Of a DNA stretch of 64,000 nt, positions 36,001-45,245 are shown piece by piece. Within the stretch, counting starts at the first letter, position 1. Every line of letters begins with the position of its first letter. Under the pieces are notes generated by a model. That model did no database searches, was not told the DNA's origin, and saw only the letters and a program-made list of their open reading frames with translations. Position numbers and translations under genes: made by a program. The DNA is from Rivularia sp. PCC 7116 (lineage in GTDB: Bacteria > Cyanobacteriota > Cyanobacteriia > Cyanobacteriales > Nostocaceae), in contig NC_019678.1 in assembly GCF_000316665.1 (NCBI RefSeq), forward strand, positions 6,853,001 through 6,917,000, in the 5' to 3' direction.

Positions 36001-36208
36001 AAAAGTCGGAATTGGGGTGCATTTCGGTCATATGATGGTGGGAATGGTAGGAGAAACCGCCAGAATGCAGGGTGATGCTTTTTCCGATAACGTCAATTTA
36101 ACCGCACGTTTAGAAAGTTTGACTAAGTTTTACGGAGTTTCTTTAGTCATAAGCGAACAAGCTTTAGCACATTTAACTAACCCTGAAAAATATCAAATGC
36201 GGTTTTAG
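33062..36208 (+). CDS. hybrid histidine kinase/adenylate cyclase, C-terminus frameshifted
   Basis: The 1048-residue reading frame encodes, in order, a membrane segment (about 30-52), an extracytoplasmic dCache sensor (55-340), a second membrane segment (361-380), HAMP, HisKA with the phospho-His in [13 protein letters not shown], HATPase ([12 protein letters not shown]), a receiver domain ([11 protein letters not shown], phospho-Asp in [11 protein letters not shown]) and a class III cyclase ([21 protein letters not shown]). Compared with the tandem paralogue, one T is missing from a T5 run at about 36205, giving a stop right after QMRF, and one A is missing about 25 bases later. The last part of the cyclase and the TPR-like tail are lost. 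It may still signal as a kinase. Confidence 0.88.
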   Translation: MVAEKIENQSVNGKNKGFFDKIARLRNRIPLRTVLVVPFVLQIFGTVALVEYLSFKNSQQAVSDVVSQLRSEISDRIKLHLSDYLETPHVINQSNLKSYQIGILNIDNQDALSRHFWKQKQVYDVNAVYFGNNKGGYVGAEPGNKIAITKDFTVGDFLFYSSDAQGFKVGTPKLVRNDYNSLMRPWYKAAATKKSPTWSEIYTYSDGTDVAIAAATPVYSNNELQGVLSVDLSLNQINNFLRAFKVGKSGRTFIIERNGKIVASSTTEKTYFKDGNDFKRLNYSESSSPLVKESIEFLKQEFNDLSNIETTQQLEFNIEKELQYLQVTPFKDEYGLDWLIVVVIPEADFIAGINANQRNTILLSLLALAIAIVIGIITARRISQPVSRLNQAVKKIAEGNWEGTETVKGSRISEVGELANSFNTMASQLHESFETLEQKNNELERLDKLKDEFLANTSHELRTPLNGMIGLAESMIDGATGEITNLQQKNLLMIANSGHRLLELVNDILDFAKLKNQGLELQQKAVGIHSLVDVVLTFSQSLVGKKELQLINSVPDNLPLAYADEHRLEQILFNIIGNSIKFTESGRVEVVASEDKGKLTITISDTGIGIPPEKHEKIFESFEQADGSTSREYGGTGLGLAVTKQLVELHGGTIWVDSEVGKGSSFSFTLPVINTKIQPEKIKAESKNSRESNQRRKLKLSKKTAQINQASANNIASVSNNKEKVANISKNSKYNILIVDDEPVNLQVLNNHLSLQKYRVTQASSGAEALEIIENGDKVDLMLLDIMMPKMSGYKVCAKLREKYAPHQLPVVMLTAKNQVTNIVTGFKFGANDYLTKPFHKDELLTRIKSHLKLSQTSKSYGRFVPHEYLKFLSKDSIIDVELGDHVSKEMAVMFSDIRSFTTISESMTPQENFDFVNNYLRQVSPIIRDNTGFIVKYLGDGMMAVFPKGADDAVRAGIGKLKKVESQNIRRIENNQKPIKVGIGVHFGHMMVGMVGETARMQGDAFSDNVNLTARLESLTKFYGVSLVISEQALAHLTNPEKYQMRF

Positions 36209-36497
36209 ATAGGGTTATAGTCAAAGGAAAAGCGAACCGATAGCGATATACGAAATATTGGATGGAGAAGTAGAAGAAGTTCGTAATTTGAAGTTAGAAA
36301 CTCTTAGTAATTTTGAAAATGGCTTAGAAAATTATCGCTGTGGAGATTGCGTCAAAGCCAAAGAGTATTTTGAAAAAGTATTAGCTGTTAATAGTGAAGA
36401 TAAAGCCGCAGCACTATATTTAGAAAGAGTCGAAGAATTGAATTGTAACGGAATTCCTCAAAATTGGTGTGGTGTTTGGGCTATGACGAAGAAGTGA
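36209..36497 (+). pseudogene. detached 3' end of the first kinase-cyclase gene
   Basis: The sequence is almost identical to the last 290 bases of the paralogue and encodes the tail [17 protein letters not shown] to the C-terminus, but out of frame with the upstream part because of two one-base deletions. An open frame from 36258 (TTG) is unlikely to be translated on its own. Confidence 0.75.
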
Positions 36498-36673
36498 GCA
36501 GTGAACAGTTATCGGTTAATAGTTTAATCCCCTCGAAGAATTAGAGGGGGGAGAAGGGGAAGAAGGGGGAGAAATAATTTAAAACTAGTAACTGCTAACT
36601 ATTAACTGTCAACTGGGAACGAAGATTGCAGAAAAGTAAGTCATAGACGTGTTTGGGATTAGGAGAAACGCTA
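36498..36673. repeat. heptamer and purine-tract repeats between tandem genes
   Basis: It contains GTGAACAGTTATCGG-type heptamers, a GGGGGGAGAAGGGGAAG purine tract and AACTATTAACTGTC units. A similar arrangement follows the second copy at 40115-40175, so the repeat block may have been duplicated with the gene. Confidence 0.65.
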
Positions 36674-39600
36674 ATGGTTGTAGATAAATTAGGTAGTCAA
36701 CTAAAGAATGAACAAAAAAGGGGATTTTTTCAGAAGTTAGGCATATCGAGAAATCGTTTACCTTTACGTAGTGTATTGATTATTCCATTTGTATTGCAGA
36801 TTTTTGGAACAGTGGGATTAGTCGGATATCTTTCTTTTAAAAATTCCCAAGAAGCAGTATATGAAGTTGTCTCGGAATTGCGGAATGAAATCAGTAACCG
36901 TATTGAAATACACCTTAAAAATCATTTAGAATCCCCGCATCTAATTAATGCAAATAACCAACAAACGCTGCGAATTGGCATGTTGAGCTTGGAGCAGCCA
37001 GATACAATCGCACGTCAATTCTGGCAGCAAATGCAGGTATTTAAGAATGTTAATGTAGTTTTTATTGGTAAGGAAGATGGTGGATATATTGGTGTAGATT
37101 CAAGAAATAAGATTACTGCTACTAAAAATTTTCAAGCCGGTCAACTACTAATTTATAATACTGAAGGTAGAGGTAGACGTTTTGGTATACCGGAATTAGG
37201 TAATCCCAATTACGATGCTCGTTTAAGACCTTGGTATACAAAAATTAAAAACCAAAAACGTCCTCAGTGGAGCGATATTTATACATATAACGATGGTAGC
37301 AATATTGCGATCGCGGCTGCTCGTCCGTTTTATAATAATGGTGAATTTGCAGGCGTACTAGCTGCGGATATATCTTTAAAGCAAATTAGTGAATTTTTGC
37401 GTGAGGTAAAAGTTGGTAAAACAGGTAAAACTTTTATCATCGAACGTAATGGCAAAATAGTTGCTTCTTCAACTGATGAGAAAATATATTATCAAAAAAA
37501 AGACAAAATAAAACGTTTAAGTGCTAGCAATAGTAATTCCCCTTTGGTGAGTAAATCTGTTAATTTTCTTAATAAAAAATTTGGTAATTTAAACAATATT
37601 AAAAAAACTCAGCAGTTACAATTTGACATCAAAGGGGAACGTCATTTTTTACAGGTAACAACATTTAAAGATAGATATGGTTTAGATTGGTTAATTTTGG
37701 TTGTTGTTCCCGAAGCCGATTTCATGGCACAGATTAATGAAAATCAGCGCAATACATTATTATTCTGCTTGTTAGCTTTAATCATTACTATTATTATTGG
37801 TATTATTACAGCCCGTAGGATTGCTCAACCAATTGCACGCCTCAATAATGCAGCTAAAGATATTACAGAAGGGACTTGGGAAGGAACGGAAACTGTAAAA
37901 GGTTCGCGCATATCGGAAGTAGGAGAATTAGCAAACTCTTTTAAGATGATGGCTCATCAACTACATGAATCTTTTGAAACTTTAGAAGATAAAAATAGCG
38001 AATTAGAACGACTGGATAAATTAAAAGATGAGTTTTTAGCTAATACTTCCCACGAATTAAGAACTCCTCTCAACGGTATGATTGGGATAGCAGAGTCAAT
38101 GGTTGATGGTGCTACGGGAGAAATTAGTTCGCCACAGCAACAAAATCTAGTGATGATTGCTAACAGCGGACATAGATTACTAGAACTAGTTAACGATATT
38201 TTAGATTTTGCGAAACTCAAAAATCAAAATATTGAACTTCAGCAAAAAGCCGTTGGAATATATTCATTAGTTAGTGTAGTATTAAGTTTCAGCCAATCTT
38301 TAGTCGGCGGCAAAGATTTAAAGTTAGTGAATTCGATACCCAATAATTTACCTCTTGCTTATGCTGACGAACAACGATTAGAGCAAATATTATTCAATAT
38401 TATCGGAAACTCAATTAAGTTTACTGAAAGCGGAAAAGTAGAAGTTTTTGCATTTGAAGATAAAGGAAAACTAACTATTAGAATTTCAGATACGGGAATC
38501 GGTATTCCTCCTGAAAAACACGAAAAAATATTTGAATCGTTTGAACAAGCTGATGGTTCAACAGCGCGAGAGTATGGTGGAACTGGTTTGGGTTTAGCAG
38601 TCACAAAGCAATTAGTTGAACTACACGGTGGTGAAATTTGGGTAGATTCTGAAGTTGGTAAAGGTTCGAGTTTTAGTTTTACTTTACCCGTTGTAGATAA
38701 CAAATTTAGTCAAAATAAACCAGAGAATAAAAAGATAGAGGAATTAAATCAACAGCCAAAATATAAGACATTTGGAAAAACTTTTAAAACGCAGAAGGTT
38801 AAATTAAACAATATTACTCCCCTCTCTACAGAATCTGCTGAAAATATTCACAAAATATCTTTAAGGAACAGTAAATACCATATATTAATTGTTGATGACG
38901 AACCAGTAAACTTACAGGTATTAAACAATCATTTGTCGCTGCATAAATATAGAGTTACTCAAGCATTAAACGGTCGAGAAGCTTTAAACATAGTAGATAA
39001 AGAAGAAAAAATTGACTTAATATTACTAGACATTATGATGCCAAAAATGTCTGGTTATGAAGTCTGTGCTGCATTACGGGAAAAATATCCAGCCCATCAA
39101 TTACCGGTAATCATGTTAACAGCAAAAAATCAAGTTACTGATATAGTTACCGGGTTTAAATTTGGCGCAAATGATTATCTTACTAAACCCTTTCATAAAG
39201 ATGAATTACTAACTAGAATAAAATCTCACCTCAAGCTATCTCAAACTAGTAAATCCTACGGTAGATTTGTTCCCCACGAATACCTAAAGTTCTTAAGTAA
39301 AGACAGCATTATTGATGTAGAATTAGGCGACCATGTAAGTAAAGAAATGGCGGTAATGTTCTCGGATATTCGCTCATTTACGACTATTTCTGAGAGCATG
39401 ACACCCCAAGAAAATTTCGATTTTGTAAATAATTATCTACGTCAAGTATCTCCGATAATTCGGGATAATACTGGGTTTATTGTCAAGTATCTTGGGGATG
39501 GGATGATGGCAGTTTTCCCCAAGGGTGCCGATGATGCAGTTAGAGCAGGTATCGGTAAATTAAAGAAAGTTGAATCACAAAATATTCGCAGAATCGAGAA

Positions 39601-40114
39601 CAATCAAAAACCGATAAAAGTCGGAATTGGGGTGCATTTCGGTCATATGATGGTGGGAATGGTAGGAGAAACCGCCAGAATGCAGGGTGATGCTTTTTCC
39701 GATAACGTCAATTTAACCGCACGTTTAGAAAGTTTGACTAAGTTTTACGGAGTTTCTTTAGTCATAAGCGAACAAGCTTTAGCACATTTAACTAACCCTG
39801 AAAAATATCAAATGCGGTTTTTAGATAGGGTTATAGTCAAAGGAAAAAGCGAACCGATAGCGATATACGAAATATTGGATGGAGAAGTAGAAGAAGTTCG
39901 TAATTTGAAGTTAGAAACTCTTAGTGATTTTGAAAATGGCTTAGAAAATTATCGCTGTGGAGATTGCGTCAAAGCTAAAGAGTATTTTGAAAAAGTATTA
40001 GAAATTAACCCAGAAGATAAAGCCGCAGCACTATATCTAGAAAGAGTCGAAGAATTGAATTGTAACGGAATTCCTCAAAATTGGTGTGGTGTTTGGGCTA
40101 TGACGAAGAAGTGA
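36674..40114 (+). CDS. hybrid histidine kinase/adenylate cyclase, intact copy
   Basis: About 1146 residues from the ATG at 36674 (AGGAGAAA upstream; matches the start of the first copy, unlike the TTG at 36653). Domain order is as in the neighbour: membrane segment, dCache sensor, membrane segment near 370-390, HAMP, HisKA ([12 protein letters not shown]), HATPase, receiver ([16 protein letters not shown]), class III cyclase ([18 protein letters not shown]) and a short TPR-like tail ([19 protein letters not shown]). It would couple an external ligand to cAMP synthesis via internal phosphorelay. Sensor parts differ clearly from copy one while the last kilobase is nearly identical. Confidence 0.93.
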   Translation: MVVDKLGSQLKNEQKRGFFQKLGISRNRLPLRSVLIIPFVLQIFGTVGLVGYLSFKNSQEAVYEVVSELRNEISNRIEIHLKNHLESPHLINANNQQTLRIGMLSLEQPDTIARQFWQQMQVFKNVNVVFIGKEDGGYIGVDSRNKITATKNFQAGQLLIYNTEGRGRRFGIPELGNPNYDARLRPWYTKIKNQKRPQWSDIYTYNDGSNIAIAAARPFYNNGEFAGVLAADISLKQISEFLREVKVGKTGKTFIIERNGKIVASSTDEKIYYQKKDKIKRLSASNSNSPLVSKSVNFLNKKFGNLNNIKKTQQLQFDIKGERHFLQVTTFKDRYGLDWLILVVVPEADFMAQINENQRNTLLFCLLALIITIIIGIITARRIAQPIARLNNAAKDITEGTWEGTETVKGSRISEVGELANSFKMMAHQLHESFETLEDKNSELERLDKLKDEFLANTSHELRTPLNGMIGIAESMVDGATGEISSPQQQNLVMIANSGHRLLELVNDILDFAKLKNQNIELQQKAVGIYSLVSVVLSFSQSLVGGKDLKLVNSIPNNLPLAYADEQRLEQILFNIIGNSIKFTESGKVEVFAFEDKGKLTIRISDTGIGIPPEKHEKIFESFEQADGSTAREYGGTGLGLAVTKQLVELHGGEIWVDSEVGKGSSFSFTLPVVDNKFSQNKPENKKIEELNQQPKYKTFGKTFKTQKVKLNNITPLSTESAENIHKISLRNSKYHILIVDDEPVNLQVLNNHLSLHKYRVTQALNGREALNIVDKEEKIDLILLDIMMPKMSGYEVCAALREKYPAHQLPVIMLTAKNQVTDIVTGFKFGANDYLTKPFHKDELLTRIKSHLKLSQTSKSYGRFVPHEYLKFLSKDSIIDVELGDHVSKEMAVMFSDIRSFTTISESMTPQENFDFVNNYLRQVSPIIRDNTGFIVKYLGDGMMAVFPKGADDAVRAGIGKLKKVESQNIRRIENNQKPIKVGIGVHFGHMMVGMVGETARMQGDAFSDNVNLTARLESLTKFYGVSLVISEQALAHLTNPEKYQMRFLDRVIVKGKSEPIAIYEILDGEVEEVRNLKLETLSDFENGLENYRCGDCVKAKEYFEKVLEINPEDKAAALYLERVEELNCNGIPQNWCGVWAMTKK

Positions 40115-40182
40115 ACAGTTATCAGTGTAATGCCTTAGAGGGGAAGAGGGGGAAGAAATAATTTAAAACTATTAACTGTTCC

Positions 40183-40758
40183 CTAACTCCTTACCCACAA
40201 AGCTAATCCCCCACCTTTTCCTCGTGCGGCGATGTATTTATCTGCTATTAAAAAGTAGGTAAAAAATGCTTGCTGTTTTAAGGTTTGTTGATAAAAGCTG
40301 TTTTCTCTATCTTCCCCACCACGAATATAACCTTGATATAATTTTAATCCGGACAAAGATAACTGCATTTTGGTAAAATCGAATGCAAGTATATTTTTCT
40401 TTGAAAACTGCACCGGACCTGATAAAACTATTTTTAATAAACCAAATTGGACGGAATTTTCAACGTTTCCTTTTTCTGATGAATCCTCAGATTTGCTGTA
40501 GGAAAGTTGAATCTTAACTAGCTTTGGAAGAAATTTCCCTGCTCCTAAAACAACTCCCGCACGCTTTCGAGTCTTTTTAGTTCCAGTAATAAACCCCAGT
40601 CTCCAGTTACCGACTAGCTGCGAATAATTATAATCTGCTTTATTTTGCTTTGCTGCTTTTTCTGCTGCAATTAATGCTTTTACTACATCTTCTGATTCAG
40701 GTGGTTTCGTAACTTTATTCTGCAAAAAATCCGCAGCTTTTTCGATGGGGGTATACAT
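40183..40758 (-). CDS. plastid lipid-associated (fibrillin)-like protein
   Basis: A 191-residue protein without membrane segments. The phrase LVGNWRLGFITG near residue 47 and the C-terminal pattern ADKYIAARGKGGGLALWVR recall the PAP/fibrillin family, lipocalin-like proteins bound to thylakoids and lipid droplets in plants and cyanobacteria. The length suits the family. The match is by memory of the conserved ends, so the call is moderate. It is convergent with the kinase-cyclase gene. Confidence 0.5.
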   Translation of the reverse strand: MYTPIEKAADFLQNKVTKPPESEDVVKALIAAEKAAKQNKADYNYSQLVGNWRLGFITGTKKTRKRAGVVLGAGKFLPKLVKIQLSYSKSEDSSEKGNVENSVQFGLLKIVLSGPVQFSKKNILAFDFTKMQLSLSGLKLYQGYIRGGEDRENSFYQQTLKQQAFFTYFLIADKYIAARGKGGGLALWVRS

Positions 40759-41936
40759 AATCTTATATATGGTAGCTGGAAAAAGTCTTATTTATGCTCA
40801 AGATTAATATTACGCTAATTTAGGTTGATAATTAAAAACCGGTTTTTAATATCAGCACTGAAATAGAATGCAAAATGATTCTGCTCTATTGAATTATCAC
40901 GGTTTCTCTATAAAGGTGAGCTTTTCCGAATTGCATTTTTATCGACCAAAAAAAAACGATATTTGCGAAAAACCCAACATATGACCCTTCTCCTTTTAAC
41001 TCCGTAAGACTCCGAAACGATTTAAATTAGATTACCTTATTGTAATATGGCATACATTAAAACGGCTGCTAAATTTCCGCAAATCTATTCATAGTTAAGG
41101 TCATATTTTCTTTTAAGACATATAAATTATTTTGGAAAATGATTTATTTGCGAAAGAAGCAAAATCTAGTATTGTGTTCTACTTTTGTCGTCGATTATTT
41201 CAGGCTTTTATATTTATAGCCTGCCTAATGACAACGAAAACATAAGCTATACAGGCTCTAAATGCTTGCAAACAACAATAAGGTAGTAGGTATTACTACA
41301 ATATTAAGACAAATATAAATAAGTATAAATTTTATGTAAAGTTATTATTTTTCAGTCTTTTTGGGGTGGTGAAATGTTATGCTACTGTTTGTAAAGACAG
41401 ACACTAGGTAAAAACTAGTAGATGATTGATGAAAACTAGGTAATCTTTAGAAGGGTATCGCTGTGTTGTTTTCACGTTTGAGTCTATTAATGAGTTAGTA
41501 ACTTTGAATTGAGACTCATCTGCTTTTGTTTTTCTTATTTGTCATCTACCAGAATTTAGGAACATTTTTTTTGCATTTTTCGGTAAGGCTAATTAGTTAG
41601 GTGGTCTGCTAGTATCGCAATTGTTAACAGTCAGTTGAAATCATCCATCAATATTTTGGATCTAATCGTATCGGGGTTATTGTTTACAACTGATTAAACA
41701 AAAGTTTTAAGAATATAGCTGACACGAGCGATAATTAAAATTTGCGATTTTAAAGCTTGATTGAGATAGTTTGCTAGATGTTTCAGTCAGGTAGAACCTA
41801 CTTGTGCAAATTTCACTATTTCAATCAAAAACACCTATTGAATTCAGTTGTATTTCTAGGCATCTTCTATCTATAGCGGCTGAATTGATGCTGTAGATTC
41901 AAAAAATCATCCCTATTTATATATATTTTTGTGGTA
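40759..41936. other. 1.2-kb gene-free leader before the polysaccharide cluster
   Basis: No credible coding region on either strand. The DNA is AT-rich with no hairpin repeat of the families seen elsewhere. It separates the divergent fibrillin-like gene from the exopolysaccharide cluster, so it probably holds the cluster promoter and a long 5' leader. No sigma consensus can be claimed by eye. Confidence 0.55.
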
Positions 41937-44171
41937 ATGACAATGGAAACTTTAAGCACTATCGAAGAAATAGATATTCAAAAATATTTACAGGTTATCA
42001 AACGTCGCTGGTTGCCTGCTTGTGGAGTTTTTGGGCTAACGGTAACGGGAGCTACACTGTATGCAATGTCCCTAACACCTACCTATAGGGCAGAGGGAAG
42101 TTTGATGATCAAAAGTAATCGCACTTCTTCCTTGACGGGACTATCAGAAGATTTAGGAAGATTGGAAGCTTTAACTCAAAATAATAATCCTTTAGATACG
42201 CAAACACGAATCGTTACATCAAATCCCGTTATTCAAGAAACAATTAAAGAGCTAAATCTGAAAGATGACGAAGGTAAGCTGATACCGATTTCTGCTTTAG
42301 CTAATGGATTAAATGTAGAAGGAATTAAGGGTAGTGATATTTTATTAATTTCTTATAACGATCCAAATCCAGTCAAAGCTGCCAAAATCGTTAATACTGT
42401 CATTAAAAATTATATTCAGCAAAATGTAAACGCTAACCAAAAAGAAGCCCAAACTGCACGGGAATTTCTCAAGCAACAACTACCAAATGCAGAATTATTA
42501 GTAAGAGAAGCAGAATTGGAACTGCGGCGATTCAAAGAAAAGCATCAAATTATTGCTTTGCAAGAAGAGGCTAGTGCATCAGTAGAGACAATCATTAAAT
42601 TAGAAGAACGAATATCTCAAATTCAAGCTCAACTAGCTCACGTCAATGCACGTCTAAAAAATTTACAGGCTCAAGCCGGGGTAGAATCGCAACAAGCTGT
42701 AATCTCGGCAGATTTGAGTCAAAGACAGGGAATACAAAAACTATTAACCCAGCTTCAAGAAACAGAAAGTCAACTGGCGCTGGAACGAACTCGTTTTAAA
42801 CCAGGACACCCTATCATCGATTCTTTGAAAGATAAAGTTGCGACTCTTAGAAATCTCCTGCGAGAAAGAACCAATGAAATTTCGGGAAATCAACAACAAA
42901 TTCAACAAGGAAATTTACAGCTAGGAGAATTACGCAGAAGTTTAATTGCAGAAATTACCAGTGCCCAAGCAGAGCGTGACGGCTTGCAGCAGCAAATCGC
43001 TACACTCACAAATAAGTTTTATACATATAAAAGACGAGCCGATTTGCTACCGAAATTAGAACAAGAGCAACGCGAATTAGAGCGCAAACTAAAAGCAGCA
43101 CAATCAACCTATCAAACATTATTAACTAAAGATAGGGAGATTAATGTAATTGAAAATCAAAAGATTCCTAATGCACGCATCATTTCTGCAGCTCTAGTTC
43201 CCGATTCTCCCCAGGGACCTCGTAAAACTCTGTTCCTTATCGGTGGAGGTGCTGCGGGCATATTGCTAGGCATAATTACCGGCTTCGGTTTAGACTTAAT
43301 AGACCGTTCGGTTAAGACTGTCAAAGAGGCTAGAGAAGTAATGAAATATACACTTCTCGGAGTTATTCCGGCATTAGGCAAGCATCACAAACATAATTCT
43401 TCGATTGCCGGAGTTAACAGACCTCTACCGCGACTAATTGAGAGAGATATTCCTTCTTTTCCCATAGGGAATGCCTATCAAATCTTACAGGCTAACTTAA
43501 AATTTCTCTGCTCTGATACTCAGTTGAGAAGTATTGTGGTTACAAGTTCTGTTCCTAAAGAAGGAAAATCAGAAGTTGCAGCAAACTTAGCGATCGCAAT
43601 GGCAAGTGTAGGGCGAAGAGTGCTACTCGTAGATGCAGATATGCGCCATCCGATTCAGCATCACACCTGGGGACTTACTAATGCGGTGGGCTTGAGTAAT
43701 GTAATTGTGGATCACGTCAACATTGAGTCTGCGGTACAAGAAGTAGCACCCAATTTAGATGTGCTTAGCTCTGGTGTTTTACCTCCGAATCCTATGGCTC
43801 TACTGGATTCTCAGAGAATGGCAACCTTAGTGAAACAGTTTACCCATAAATATGATTTCGTAATCTTCGATACTCCTGCTGTAGTTGGAACGGCTGATGC
43901 AGCAATACTAAGCGACCTAACAGACGGTATTTTGCTAGTAGTACGCCCTGGTGTTGTTGAATCAGACAGTGCAAATGCAGCAAGAGATTATTTAAATCAA
44001 TCACACCAAAAGGTTTTGGGAATAGTAATTAATGGTGTCGATATAAAAAGCGAACCCAAGAGCTATTTGTATTACACGAAGGAAGCGATTGACTCGGCTA
44101 CAAGTGAAAATGAGTTTTCACCAATTAGAGAAACTATATTCAAGACTATTAAAAAGAAGGAAATTCATTAA
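41937..44171 (+). CDS. Wzc/GumC-like polysaccharide chain-length regulator and tyrosine kinase
   Basis: About 744 residues. The N-terminal Wzz domain starts after DIQKYLQVIKRRW with a membrane segment near residues 29-48. A long coiled coil spans about 180-400, and a second membrane segment follows near 425-445 after the PDSPQGPRK proline-rich motif. The cytoplasmic BY-kinase domain has Walker A VPKEGKSEVAANLA near 540, Walker A' LLVDADMRHP and a Walker B-like FVIFDTPAV. The tyrosine-rich tail is weak (only SYLYYT). It controls length and export of the polymer. First gene of the cluster; ATG 41937 or 41943 both plausible. Confidence 0.9.
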   Translation: MTMETLSTIEEIDIQKYLQVIKRRWLPACGVFGLTVTGATLYAMSLTPTYRAEGSLMIKSNRTSSLTGLSEDLGRLEALTQNNNPLDTQTRIVTSNPVIQETIKELNLKDDEGKLIPISALANGLNVEGIKGSDILLISYNDPNPVKAAKIVNTVIKNYIQQNVNANQKEAQTAREFLKQQLPNAELLVREAELELRRFKEKHQIIALQEEASASVETIIKLEERISQIQAQLAHVNARLKNLQAQAGVESQQAVISADLSQRQGIQKLLTQLQETESQLALERTRFKPGHPIIDSLKDKVATLRNLLRERTNEISGNQQQIQQGNLQLGELRRSLIAEITSAQAERDGLQQQIATLTNKFYTYKRRADLLPKLEQEQRELERKLKAAQSTYQTLLTKDREINVIENQKIPNARIISAALVPDSPQGPRKTLFLIGGGAAGILLGIITGFGLDLIDRSVKTVKEAREVMKYTLLGVIPALGKHHKHNSSIAGVNRPLPRLIERDIPSFPIGNAYQILQANLKFLCSDTQLRSIVVTSSVPKEGKSEVAANLAIAMASVGRRVLLVDADMRHPIQHHTWGLTNAVGLSNVIVDHVNIESAVQEVAPNLDVLSSGVLPPNPMALLDSQRMATLVKQFTHKYDFVIFDTPAVVGTADAAILSDLTDGILLVVRPGVVESDSANAARDYLNQSHQKVLGIVINGVDIKSEPKSYLYYTKEAIDSATSENEFSPIRETIFKTIKKKEIH

Positions 44172-44184
44172 TAAAACTAAAAAC

Positions 44185-45117
44185 ATGAAGACAACCTGTT
44201 TAATTAACAACTACAACTATGCGAATTTTCTGGCAGAGGCTGTAAATAGTGCTTTGAATCAAAGCGTTAAGTTTGACGAAATAATTATTGTTGATGATGC
44301 ATCTACAGACAACTCGGCAGAAGTGATTGCGAAGCTGGCTGAAAATGAAAGTGTTAGATATGTCTTAAAACCAGAAAATCAAGGTCAGTTATCTTCATTT
44401 AATCAAGGTTTCTTAGCTGCCACCGGGGATTTAATTTTTTTCCTCGATGCGGATGATATGTACGAACTAGAGTACTTAGAAAATGCACTGAAGTTTTATC
44501 AGCGCTATCGGGAATGCGATTTTTTATTTTGCGCTTATCAAATGTTCGGAGTGGCAGAAGGGATATATCAAGAATATGATTTCGATACAGATTTGGGTTA
44601 TTCCCAAATTAAAACCATGTGTGTTGGTGAGTGGATTGGCTCTATAACTTCCACGCTGTCAATGCGTAAACAAACCTTGCAAAAAATCTTGCCTATTCCG
44701 CATACAGAAGATTGGCGAGTTCGAGCAGATGATTGTTTGATATGGGGTGCTTCTTTAGTGGGAGCTAAAAAGTTTTATATGCCTCAACCGTCGGTTATGT
44801 ATAGAATACACAAAAATAATAATTTCTACAATGATAAATCTTTAGACATAGATATTAGTTTTGAATATAAAAGATTATTAAAACGTTCTGCAATGTTTAA
44901 TTACATCATGCAGAAAAATACTATTAGCTTACCGCTATTTCTGGCATATACGTCGCTCCAAGAGCTAAAAACTATTCCTTGTCCGACAAAAAAAGATTTT
45001 GCAATATATTTGAAAATTATATTTTTATTAGAAAAGAATGTCTATTGGAAATTTAAAGGAATATTTCTCCTAAGTATTTACTTCTGCAAATTATTTATAA
45101 CCGGAAAACTACTGTAA
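44185..45117 (+). CDS. family 2 glycosyltransferase
   Basis: About 310 residues from ATG 44185 (MKTTCLINNYNY), 13 bases after the Wzc stop. An upstream start at 44089 would overlap wzc and adds a non-family tail. GT-A fold marks: nucleotide-binding VDDASTDNSAEV near residue 40 and the metal-binding DXD-like LDADDMYE near 93. It adds a sugar to the growing repeat unit on the inner membrane side. Sugar unknown. Last part has a hydrophobic, basic C-terminus. Confidence 0.9.
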   Translation: MKTTCLINNYNYANFLAEAVNSALNQSVKFDEIIIVDDASTDNSAEVIAKLAENESVRYVLKPENQGQLSSFNQGFLAATGDLIFFLDADDMYELEYLENALKFYQRYRECDFLFCAYQMFGVAEGIYQEYDFDTDLGYSQIKTMCVGEWIGSITSTLSMRKQTLQKILPIPHTEDWRVRADDCLIWGASLVGAKKFYMPQPSVMYRIHKNNNFYNDKSLDIDISFEYKRLLKRSAMFNYIMQKNTISLPLFLAYTSLQELKTIPCPTKKDFAIYLKIIFLLEKNVYWKFKGIFLLSIYFCKLFITGKLL

Positions 45118-45245
45118 TTGTTAATTGCTCGCTGTTGACTGTATGTACCTTCGGCACACGCTTCGCTAACACTGCTCACTGCTCACTGCTCACTGCTCAC
45201 TGCTCACTGCTAACTGTTCACTGCTAAGTGCTAACTATTCCCATA
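45118..45245. repeat. STRR-type heptamer run and a small dispersed repeat
   Basis: About nine CACTGCT/ACTGTTC heptamers run from 45172 to 45238. Immediately before, 45143-45171 (GTACCTTCGGCACACGCTTCGC) is a small dispersed repeat like those in the tRNA array. Repeats of both types are embedded in each other, as described in Nostoc from memory. Confidence 0.75.

Noticed and set aside
36258-36497. Independent 79-residue protein
   Set aside because: It is the out-of-frame tail of the first kinase-cyclase gene, as the paralogue shows.
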